Shown one piece after another: positions 35,004 to 43,455 of a DNA stretch of 64,000 bases. Source of the DNA: an uncultured Maribacter sp. (GTDB taxonomy: Bacteria > Bacteroidota > Bacteroidia > Flavobacteriales > Flavobacteriaceae); assembly GCA_947498505.1 (NCBI GenBank), contig CANMKG010000006.1, forward strand, positions 216,241-280,240, read 5' to 3'. The number at the start of each line of letters is the position of its first letter. Within the stretch, counting starts at the first letter, position 1. Below the pieces are notes generated by a model. That model saw nothing but the letters and a program-made list of their open reading frames with translations, was not told the DNA's origin and did no database searches. The translations under genes and the position numbers were made by a program.

Positions 35004-36611
35004 ATGAGCATAATTCAAAATAACATAGATGAGGCTACCGCAGCAGTAGTTCATAAAATAGGCAACCCTGTTAGTAGAATGGTTGTTCTAGCAACATTGG
35101 AGTCTTTTGGAATACGAGAAAAAGACGTTTTTAACGATTTTGGTTTTGTAACACTTCCAGATTTGGCAAATCATATATATCATGATTTAAAAAGTAGAGA
35201 TAGGAGCGCGTTAAAAAACGAAAGTGAACTTAAAAACTATAAAAAACAAAATGGAACAATTCCAGTATCAGGTTACCTTTGGATGAAGGCAAGACTTTTA
35301 CTTCAGTTTTATCCATTAGGAATTTTTCACTTGCTACCAATTTTTTTACAAATAGTATCTATCATTTTGTTTGGATATTCCCTTTGGACATATTTAGGGT
35401 TTAATGTAGTACAGTCAACAGCTGTGGTGTTGGGTGTAATGTTAGGTTTAATAGTCTCAGGAGGTTATGTACAGGTTTTAGGCAGGCAAGCTTCGTTTTA
35501 CTGGCATCATAAAGAATATGGAAAAGCTAAGATTGTAATAGATAAAATTATCCAATCAGGAATTAGAGGCATGGGTGTTATTTTTATTATGGTAGCCATT
35601 GTCAATTTGCTTTTCAATATATATCCTTTTTATCTGGTTTTAATTACATGTTCATATGCATTGTTAATAGGTGTTTTATTGTTGACTATTGCTCCTTTTC
35701 ATACTATGAGACAGCGGTGGGTGATTACCTTATCCATATCAGTAGCTACAGCGGTTGCTTTGTGTTTAAAAGAGTATACAAGTATACATATATATTTCAC
35801 GCATTGGATTGGAATTGCATTGGCTATTGTAATAGCTCAGGTGTTTCTAAAATATTTTTATAAAAAGTATAACGCCTACGCAGATAAAATGTTAATCAAG
35901 CCTAAAAAACTGGTGGTTATATATAAAAATTACAGATACTTTTTTTACGGAGTTTTAATTTACGTCTTTGTTTTTTTAGACAGAATTTTGGCATGGTCTG
36001 CTGATTCAGAATTAACAAAACACTTTGCGCTATTATATGAGAAAAACTATGAAATAGGAATGGATTTGGCAATTCTTATTTTCTTTATGTTGGCGGGTGT
36101 TTTGGAATATGCTATTGCTTCATTCAGCAAGTTTATGGATGTTAGACAAAAACATATTCTATTTAAAAACAAAAAAGAGTTCAATCAAAATTTATTCAAT
36201 ATGTACAAAGGGCATATTGCATTGTTGTTTTTAACGGCAATTATTTCAACCTCCTTTATTTATTTAGTGGTCACACAACCTTGGGGGTACGAAGCTAATT
36301 TTGGAGAAGCCTTAGAGTGGGTAAGTATAAAGGTTTGTGTAATTGGGAGCATTGGATATTTGTTTTTAACATGGGGAATGTTAAACACCTTGTACCTTTT
36401 TACATTAGATAGACCAAAAGGCGCTTTAACAGCACTTGGTTATGCTAGCATTGTAAATTTTGTAGTTGGATATGTTTTATGCCGAACCGTTAGTTACGAA
36501 TATAGTGTTGTAGGAATGCTAATTGGAGCGGCAGTTTTTATGATGTTGACGTTAAAAGAAGTCATAACATTCTTTAAAAAATTAGACTATAATTATTATG
36601 CGGCCTATTAA
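35004..36611 (+). CDS. pelG: PelG-like polytopic membrane protein
   Basis: The 535-aa protein has about twelve membrane helices arranged like MOP-superfamily exporters, starting near residue 90 (LLLQFYPLGIFHLLPIFLQIVSIILF), after a soluble N-terminal part of about 85 residues. YFFYGVLIYVFVFLDRILAWSAD (about 310-332) resembles the conserved W-x-D-R/K-x-x-x-W region of PelG. PelG is the inner-membrane Pel translocase that works with PelF. A TTG at 34983 opens the frame 7 codons earlier, but ATG 35004 is preferred. It overlaps the next gene by 14 nt. The assignment rests on topology and on the adjacent pelF. Confidence 0.72.
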   Translation: MSIIQNNIDEATAAVVHKIGNPVSRMVVLATLESFGIREKDVFNDFGFVTLPDLANHIYHDLKSRDRSALKNESELKNYKKQNGTIPVSGYLWMKARLLLQFYPLGIFHLLPIFLQIVSIILFGYSLWTYLGFNVVQSTAVVLGVMLGLIVSGGYVQVLGRQASFYWHHKEYGKAKIVIDKIIQSGIRGMGVIFIMVAIVNLLFNIYPFYLVLITCSYALLIGVLLLTIAPFHTMRQRWVITLSISVATAVALCLKEYTSIHIYFTHWIGIALAIVIAQVFLKYFYKKYNAYADKMLIKPKKLVVIYKNYRYFFYGVLIYVFVFLDRILAWSADSELTKHFALLYEKNYEIGMDLAILIFFMLAGVLEYAIASFSKFMDVRQKHILFKNKKEFNQNLFNMYKGHIALLFLTAIISTSFIYLVVTQPWGYEANFGEALEWVSIKVCVIGSIGYLFLTWGMLNTLYLFTLDRPKGALTALGYASIVNFVVGYVLCRTVSYEYSVVGMLIGAAVFMMLTLKEVITFFKKLDYNYYAAY

Positions 36612-37398
36612 TTTAATATACTTTCTACTTCCTTTTTTAGCAGGTGCGCAGAAGGAAAACCATGTTCAAATGGACAAAGGCCTATTTGTTTGTTATGGAA
36701 AAACAAATCCTGAATTGGTTAAAGGTTATGACCTAGTAATTTTAGAAGCAGCTCATTACAATGCTAAAGAAGTTTCAATTTTTAAAGAAAAAAACCATAA
36801 GGTTGTTGCATATATAAGTTTAACAGAGGTTAATGAAGCCGCATTGTTTTACGAGGATATTAAACCGTACACTCTTGGTAAAAATGGAATTTGGAATAGT
36901 TGGTTTATTGATGTTTCATCAAAACCTGCGCAACAAATTATACTTAAAAACATAGACTTACTAAAACAAAAAGGTTTCGATGGTTTGTTTCTAGACAATA
37001 TTGACAATGTATCTAATTGGGGAATGCTTAAATCATATAAAAAACACCTTGTAAATTTTATAAAACAAATTAAAAGTAAAGAGCTTTTTTTGGTTCAAAA
37101 TTCAGGATTGTTTTTGGGGAAAGAGTTAAATAAAATAACAGATGCCGTTTTGGTAGAATCGGTGATTACCAATTACAACTTTAGAAATCAACAATACGCC
37201 TTCCGCGATAAGGATGGTAAAAACCAATTGTATAAGACCATAAAAAAAGTAAAACACCAAACTAAAAAACCAATATATATATTAGAATACGCGGATAGCA
37301 TTATCATGAAAAACAAAGTGTCTAAAGAGCTGTCTAAGCATGGTTTTCCATTTTTTATAACTCAAATAAACCTACAATCACTACCTCAATTTAATTAG
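36598..37398 (+). CDS. Second GH114-family protein, periplasmic
   Basis: The 266-aa protein has a signal peptide (MRPINLIYFLLPFLAGA, cleavage before QKENH). The GH114 barrel is clear: YDLVILEAAHYNAKEVSIFKEKNHKVVAYISLTEVNEA (by position 42-79), WNSWFIDVSSKPAQQIILKNIDLLKQKGFDGLFLDNIDNV (99-138) and DAVLVESVITNYNF. It matches the hydrolase domain of PelA, here as a separate protein. Acidic residues E in SLTEVNE and D in LFLDNID are candidates for catalysis. It overlaps pelG by 14 nt and precedes the unknown membrane protein by 8 nt. In Pel systems this domain trims or clears periplasmic polymer. Confidence 0.83.
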   Translation: MRPINLIYFLLPFLAGAQKENHVQMDKGLFVCYGKTNPELVKGYDLVILEAAHYNAKEVSIFKEKNHKVVAYISLTEVNEAALFYEDIKPYTLGKNGIWNSWFIDVSSKPAQQIILKNIDLLKQKGFDGLFLDNIDNVSNWGMLKSYKKHLVNFIKQIKSKELFLVQNSGLFLGKELNKITDAVLVESVITNYNFRNQQYAFRDKDGKNQLYKTIKKVKHQTKKPIYILEYADSIIMKNKVSKELSKHGFPFFITQINLQSLPQFN

Positions 37399-37406
37399 GA
37401 AGAATA

Positions 37407-39386
37407 ATGTTTTATATAGATAATGTACTTATTGGACCTTTTAGGATTTTTGTATTGTTTTTTGCAACAATGTTGGTACATCAAATTGTAACAAAACAGC
37501 CTATTAAGAATTACGATTTAGACTATATTTTAAAAAGAACAACAATTTATGGTAGTGCCATATTGTTACTTATATTTATACTGGTACAGTTAAAAATGTA
37601 TGACGTTTTTACCCTGATATCTATTTTCTTTTTACTGCTTGTAGGACAATATTTAATTTTCGGAAAAGCTATTAGTTTTTCTAAAAGAATAGATAAAAAA
37701 AGAAAGTCATTTTTATTAGGGTTTTTCAAATTCATGGAGAATAACCTAAGTATCCAAAATCAAATTTCGAAAGGATTAAATTTTAAATTGCCTAAAAAGT
37801 ACAATGTAATGCTCATTGTGGCATTTTTTGTGTCATTTGCTACCTTGGTTTCAAGGTATTTATTCTTAAAAAACGACCTTTACACCTTATCAGGTTTATG
37901 GATTAGAAATTTGGAGTCAGTTAAGAAGTTTAATATTAATAACTGGTTTTCAGATAATGTTACGCTTCTTGGAGAAAACGCATTAATAAGTTTTTACAGT
38001 AAAATTACAGGAATAAGTGAAGAAATGGCGGTGCATTCCTTTGGATTGTTAGAAGTATTTGGTCTTAGTATAGTCTTATATTGGATTTTAGTAAAAATCA
38101 CCAAATCTAAGTTTACAGCACCAATGGTAGGGGTTATGTTTTTTGCATTTTTTTATAAGTATATGCCAATTAACATCAACTTTTTATTAGAGCATAATCC
38201 ATTATATATTGCACTTTGGTTTGCCTTACCAGCAATGCTTTATACAATAATACCTAAGTTGTTATCCACGAATAAAAAGCGATACTTTTGGATGCTTTTC
38301 ATCACCTATATGGCATTGTCGCTTACGAACTTATTTGTAGCGCTATTAATTGTTCCTCTCTTTTTGTTGATATCATTGATGTTATCTACGAAAAAAACAA
38401 GACCGTATGTTGGCAGAAGTATATTAAGTTATGTTTTAGCAACCGTTTTAATAATGATTTTACATGCTTTTGTGTGTTGGGTTAATCATACCTCTTTTTT
38501 AGGTTTTCTTAGAGAAAACATGATTTTGGTAGATGCGTATGCTTATTTTCCACAGTTAATTATTAGTACAGACGATTTAATTCTTATTTATCTAGGAGTT
38601 GGTTGTATAGCAGCTGTGCTTAGTATATTTATGACAATTAAGAAAAGGAAAAAATGGACGCCTATGTTAGCATTTATCCTGTTTTTTAATGCTGTAATTT
38701 TATTGAAATGGATTCCTTGGGAGTGGATTGATATGGACCTATATTTTCAAGCACTGTCTGTTTTTTTAGTGCTTTTAGTTGGGATAACTTCAGGAATTAT
38801 TGTCTACTATTTTAAAATTTCAATACCTAAAAAACCATTAACAAGAAGTATAAGTTTAGGTGTTTTGTTTTTGGGGTTGATTATGGTTTCTTTTTTTACC
38901 AATGGGTCTTTTGAGTTTGATTATGTGAAAAAAGACCAATTAAAAACTGATATTTTGTTGGTCTATGATGACCTTTCAAGTAATTACATGCCTTTTTCAT
39001 ATGCTGTTGTTAATGCTTCCTATGGTCAAAATATAAGTGCAAGTGAACATTATTTTGTTACCTACCATGATTTTGTTAAAGGTTACGCTAGACGCGATTC
39101 TATTTTTCAATCTGTTAAAGAGAATAAGGCCTTTCTAAAAAATAATCCTTCTGTGATTTTACCGCATAGTGTATTTGTTTTTATAGCAAAAAAAGCAACT
39201 AATAATGATTTGAATGCATTAGTGACTCCCCAAGAAATTGTTGATGACGTAGAAGCTCAGATAAGTATCTTAAAGGTAAGGGGGAGAACCGTAAACCTGT
39301 ATTACGAAAATAAAGATTTAACAGTTTACGAAATCGTAAACAAACCCAATTCTTCCAAATTGGATAAACTAATATTTGAACTATGA
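37407..39386 (+). CDS. Polytopic membrane protein of the Pel-like locus, function unknown
   Basis: The 659-aa protein is not recognised. It has about 13 hydrophobic segments between residues 5 and 500 and a soluble C-terminal part of about 155 residues (FEFDYVKKDQLKTDILLVYDDLSSNYMPFSYAVVNASYGQN ...). The layout resembles GT-C glycosyltransferases and O-antigen polymerase-like proteins, but I see no clear catalytic signature. It takes the place held in Pseudomonas by pelD and pelE and shows neither a GAF/GGDEF c-di-GMP domain nor TPR. It overlaps the next gene by 4 nt (ATGA), so it is tightly coupled to the secretion protein. Confidence 0.7.
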   Translation: MFYIDNVLIGPFRIFVLFFATMLVHQIVTKQPIKNYDLDYILKRTTIYGSAILLLIFILVQLKMYDVFTLISIFFLLLVGQYLIFGKAISFSKRIDKKRKSFLLGFFKFMENNLSIQNQISKGLNFKLPKKYNVMLIVAFFVSFATLVSRYLFLKNDLYTLSGLWIRNLESVKKFNINNWFSDNVTLLGENALISFYSKITGISEEMAVHSFGLLEVFGLSIVLYWILVKITKSKFTAPMVGVMFFAFFYKYMPININFLLEHNPLYIALWFALPAMLYTIIPKLLSTNKKRYFWMLFITYMALSLTNLFVALLIVPLFLLISLMLSTKKTRPYVGRSILSYVLATVLIMILHAFVCWVNHTSFLGFLRENMILVDAYAYFPQLIISTDDLILIYLGVGCIAAVLSIFMTIKKRKKWTPMLAFILFFNAVILLKWIPWEWIDMDLYFQALSVFLVLLVGITSGIIVYYFKISIPKKPLTRSISLGVLFLGLIMVSFFTNGSFEFDYVKKDQLKTDILLVYDDLSSNYMPFSYAVVNASYGQNISASEHYFVTYHDFVKGYARRDSIFQSVKENKAFLKNNPSVILPHSVFVFIAKKATNNDLNALVTPQEIVDDVEAQISILKVRGRTVNLYYENKDLTVYEIVNKPNSSKLDKLIFEL

Positions 39387-42300
39387 AGCAATTTAATCGA
39401 TTAGGAATTGCGCTAATTACGTTGCTTGTTTTTTCTGGTTGCCAGAGAGAAATTTACCGAATTAACCATGAGTTTAGCATTCCAGGTAAAAGTAAAGAAC
39501 CCGCCCTTCTACAATTTATTGTCGATAAAAAAGAGTATAGTAATGTACTAGAAAGTAAAAACTTAAACAAAGTACTAGATTATACTAAAATACCCTATCA
39601 AAATATTGACTTAAAAACGTTCAATGAAAATCAAGAAATTGCTCCTACCGCGAGAGTCATATGTCTACATAACCCTAATATGCTGAATAATGTAGCTATA
39701 GATTCGCTAATGAATTTTGTGGCTAAAGGAGGAACGTTGTACGTGACAAAAGCTTTTAGAGATCCTCGAATGGCTTTTTTACTTGGACTTAAACCAGATG
39801 CAAACTGGGAGCGGAATAAAAAGGCATCAGGGTTTCATTTTAATACACCAATGTTTCCTGGTAAAAAAGGTTTTTCATTTGATGATAAAAGTGCGCATTT
39901 AGGGTTTTCTAGGTCAAATTTTTTAGATGATATAAATGTTTTGGTAAGTGCCATTAATAATCATGATTATCCTGTTTTAATAGAAAACCATGTTGGAAAA
40001 GGCAAAGTGTTATTTTTTAATTCAGGAAGCTTTTTTAGTAAAAACATGAGGGGATTTTTGTTTGCAGGTGTTTTAAACGGATTAGAAGGGGTTCCTTATC
40101 CTATAACCAATGTGGCAACAATTTTTTTAGACGATTTTCCTTCTCCAACCTATGATATATATAAAGAGCCTATAAAGTCTGAGCTAAATATTACGGTATC
40201 TGATTATGTAAAGGATGTCTGGTGGCCTGATATGAAAAAATATGCGATTGAGGAAAATATAAAATATACAGCATATGTAACATTTGACTATAATGTACAA
40301 ATAGCTCCTCCGTTTAATTTTGAAGAATGGAATAAAAATACATTTACTGTAAATGGAGGGCTCGAAAAACAAAGTACTTGGATTGGTAAAGATGTTATCA
40401 ATAGTGGGCATGAGTTAGGTTTTCATGGTTATAATCACGTTTCATTGTTAAAAGATGAGTGGAAAAACCCAGAATATATAGTTACCTCTTTAAATGCGGC
40501 AGTCAAAAAATGGAAAGTATTAGATTTTAAAAGATTGCCCATTTCATATGTGCCACCTTCTAATTACATAGACAGTGTTGGGCTTGCTAAATTAAATAAA
40601 GGAATGCCTACACTTCGTTTTATGCAAAGTACATTTCAAGGACATTTGGAAGATGGTGGAAACAGAGAATTTGATCCAGATCCTTATAATTCTAAATTTT
40701 TTGACTTCCCGAGAATAAGTAGTGGTTATTTTTTAGAGGCAGAAAATACTTGGGAGATAGAGTCTCTTTACATAAGTACTGGTGCATGGACGCATTTTGT
40801 ACACCCAGATGATGTATATCAAATTCCTGATGAATCCAATGCTAAAACCAGCGGACATTTTTCCTATCGAAATAAATACGGGTACAACTGGTATTCTAAA
40901 AATGGAAAAAAAGGAATGTTCGATATTTTTAAAGGTCATATAACTGACTATAAAAAAAGACACCCTTTTACACGTTTTTTAACCGCTACAGATGCTTCTG
41001 TGATTACGCAGAACTGGAGATACGCATACTACAATCATTTTAATATTGATGGTATGTACAATGTAGAAAGCAGAAATGCAAAAACCAGAAAGGGAGACAA
41101 TTACTGGTTACTGTATATAAAAAAGGAAAATACTAAAAGTATTGAAGACCATTTAAATCAGGAAGCGGCGACTTTTAAAAAAGTACCGTTTTTAGAAGGA
41201 AATTTGTTTTCTATAAAAACACAAGATGCTGAAATTGCGTTACCAGATTTATATAGCAATTACCTTAAAAGCGGTTTGTCCAATAGTGCAGTTATTGCTG
41301 AAGTAAAAAAGGAATACCATTCATTTTTAGAAAATAAAGATTATTTAACCCCATTAAATGAACGTCTAAAAAGGTATGTGGCAGACGGAGAATTAAAAAA
41401 AGCAACAGACCTTATTGAGCTTAAAATGAGGCTTAATCCAAAAATAGGAACACAAGCTATATGGAAAGAGTATGCTACTTATATGGTGTGGCAAAAAAGA
41501 GAAAAAGAACTTTGGGTTAACTTAGATAACTTTTATTTAAAAAATAAATCAAAAAACAATGCGGATTTATCCCATATAATAAATGAAGTTGCTGACTATA
41601 TAGACATTTCAGCACACGAAAAATGGTTAAACAGGCAGTTGGAGTGGGATACTACTAATGAAAGCGTTTTGTTAGAATACATAGAACACTTCAATACTTC
41701 AGACCGGCAAGCCACGGTTAAAAAAGTGCTAAACACGCTAATAAATATAACTGATAAGCCAGCATACAATAAAACATATATAGACCATCTGATAAATTAT
41801 AAAGACGATGATTTAATTCCCACTTTGGAAAAAATTGCGCCATGTGATATAAATTATAAAGATATTGCCAATACTGTTGCATGGGCTTTTGCTGATAATT
41901 TAAGGTTTGATAAAGCATTATTGTGGAAAGATTGTACTAGTGGTATTGATGAGGCGACTATTGAATATTGGCTTTTAAATTCTAAGTCATTTGATAGGGT
42001 CAAAAAAACTAACTTTCCATATTACATAGCTCTTTTATTAGCAAATGACACTCAAAGAGCTTTATATGAGCTAAAGAAAACAAAGTCTTGTCAACAAGAG
42101 TTAGCACATCTTTCTAAAAAAATCGCTACAGCGTTTGGAGATTACGGAAACTTTAAAAAAGCAGTCCAATGGTCGGTTTGTGCTAAAGACATTCCTATCA
42201 AAAGTAAATTACAATGGTATTATGAACTAAATGAAATTGATAATTTAAAAAAGACGTATAAAAATTACATATCTAAACACCCAAAAGATTATGATATTAA

Positions 42301-43390
42301 AATGCTCATGGCGACATTAATGTTATATAAGAGTGATGTAAATGAAGCAGCTAAAATAGCATTAAGTATTCCGAATCATAAAATTGATAAATCTTTTAAA
42401 AAAGCATTAAATAAGGAGGTTTTGGGAATGAGTGTTAAAGAACAAATTCAGATGTATAAATTATATGCCGATTTGTTAGATCCCGAAATAGGTGAAGTAA
42501 TTGCTAAAATTCAACGTCAAGAATATGGAAATTCCGTTGGGTTTAATACATATAATATTAGTGATGCTTTTAAGCCTATTACTTTAGAAAATATTGTTAG
42601 CTACAACTTTCATAATAAAAAGGGAGATATGCATACGCTTTCTTTAACACAAAGTATAATGTACGCTTTGAATGTTGATATTGAAGATGACAATAACATT
42701 GATCATGATTTGTTAGGTATTCAATACATGTATACTAAAAAAACCAATCCAAAATTTCAATATACACTACGTGGGCGTATTGAGAAGGACAATGTAAGTG
42801 GACTGTTTTTTCAGGCAGGGGCAACGTATAGTCAAACCAAAAAGAAAAAGTTTACAGCATATGAGTTGGACTTGTTTCCTGTAAAATCTGGACCAGGACA
42901 TTCTTTAGATTTATATAGAACTAGGCTAACTGTTTATAAAGAAATACCATTCCATAAAAGGTTCAATCAAATAATTGCACTAGAAACTAACTACTATACC
43001 GATGGAGAATATGAGGCTATTTTATTAGGTAGAACGGAGTTCGCGTTAATTAAGAATAAAAGGTTTAAACTGTCTCCATTAGTTGAGGGTATTTATGGTA
43101 GGGGAAGCATTGACCGTAGAGGCGGATATCCATATTGGATGGATGATAATAGACTTTACGGTGGTGGAGGTGTTGTTTTAAACGTAGGAACAGAAAAAAG
43201 CAAGTTTAGTTTAAATGCAGATTTTGGGATATTCGCGGAGCAAGATGAGCCAAGCTTTGAACGCTATACAGGTAACATTTTCTACAGAATTAAAGATTTT
43301 ACCAAACTAACTGCAGGGTATGAAATATACACAATAGAGAATTTTTTCTCCAATGTGTTTTTGTTTGGAATCACTCATAATTTTGAATGA
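39383..43390 (+). CDS. Fused PelA-like deacetylase and PelB-like TPR/outer-membrane barrel lipoprotein
   Basis: The 1335-aa protein has a lipobox (LVFSGC, Cys20). Domains in order: a Rossmann-like N-terminal domain (about 45-230; ARVICLHNPNMLNNVAIDSLMNFVAKGGTLYV); a polysaccharide-deacetylase domain (about 240-620) with D250-D251 in NVATIFLDDFPSPT and H343/H348/H352 in GHELGFHGYNH, the Asp and His-x3-His pattern of CE4-type deacetylases; a helical TPR-like part (about 650-1050); and a beta-barrel (about 1055-1335) ending in FGITHNFE. In Pseudomonas these are PelA (without its hydrolase) and PelB. The joined form would couple deacetylation to export across the outer membrane. Family names are by motif and fold pattern. 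Confidence 0.78.
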   Translation: MKQFNRLGIALITLLVFSGCQREIYRINHEFSIPGKSKEPALLQFIVDKKEYSNVLESKNLNKVLDYTKIPYQNIDLKTFNENQEIAPTARVICLHNPNMLNNVAIDSLMNFVAKGGTLYVTKAFRDPRMAFLLGLKPDANWERNKKASGFHFNTPMFPGKKGFSFDDKSAHLGFSRSNFLDDINVLVSAINNHDYPVLIENHVGKGKVLFFNSGSFFSKNMRGFLFAGVLNGLEGVPYPITNVATIFLDDFPSPTYDIYKEPIKSELNITVSDYVKDVWWPDMKKYAIEENIKYTAYVTFDYNVQIAPPFNFEEWNKNTFTVNGGLEKQSTWIGKDVINSGHELGFHGYNHVSLLKDEWKNPEYIVTSLNAAVKKWKVLDFKRLPISYVPPSNYIDSVGLAKLNKGMPTLRFMQSTFQGHLEDGGNREFDPDPYNSKFFDFPRISSGYFLEAENTWEIESLYISTGAWTHFVHPDDVYQIPDESNAKTSGHFSYRNKYGYNWYSKNGKKGMFDIFKGHITDYKKRHPFTRFLTATDASVITQNWRYAYYNHFNIDGMYNVESRNAKTRKGDNYWLLYIKKENTKSIEDHLNQEAATFKKVPFLEGNLFSIKTQDAEIALPDLYSNYLKSGLSNSAVIAEVKKEYHSFLENKDYLTPLNERLKRYVADGELKKATDLIELKMRLNPKIGTQAIWKEYATYMVWQKREKELWVNLDNFYLKNKSKNNADLSHIINEVADYIDISAHEKWLNRQLEWDTTNESVLLEYIEHFNTSDRQATVKKVLNTLINITDKPAYNKTYIDHLINYKDDDLIPTLEKIAPCDINYKDIANTVAWAFADNLRFDKALLWKDCTSGIDEATIEYWLLNSKSFDRVKKTNFPYYIALLLANDTQRALYELKKTKSCQQELAHLSKKIATAFGDYGNFKKAVQWSVCAKDIPIKSKLQWYYELNEIDNLKKTYKNYISKHPKDYDIKMLMATLMLYKSDVNEAAKIALSIPNHKIDKSFKKALNKEVLGMSVKEQIQMYKLYADLLDPEIGEVIAKIQRQEYGNSVGFNTYNISDAFKPITLENIVSYNFHNKKGDMHTLSLTQSIMYALNVDIEDDNNIDHDLLGIQYMYTKKTNPKFQYTLRGRIEKDNVSGLFFQAGATYSQTKKKKFTAYELDLFPVKSGPGHSLDLYRTRLTVYKEIPFHKRFNQIIALETNYYTDGEYEAILLGRTEFALIKNKRFKLSPLVEGIYGRGSIDRRGGYPYWMDDNRLYGGGGVVLNVGTEKSKFSLNADFGIFAEQDEPSFERYTGNIFYRIKDFTKLTAGYEIYTIENFFSNVFLFGITHNFE

Positions 43391-43455
43391 CAATTTATAC
43401 TTGTAATACTCTTTACTATTGGTTAAGTTTAAGGGACTAATTAAAACAAAACCAA

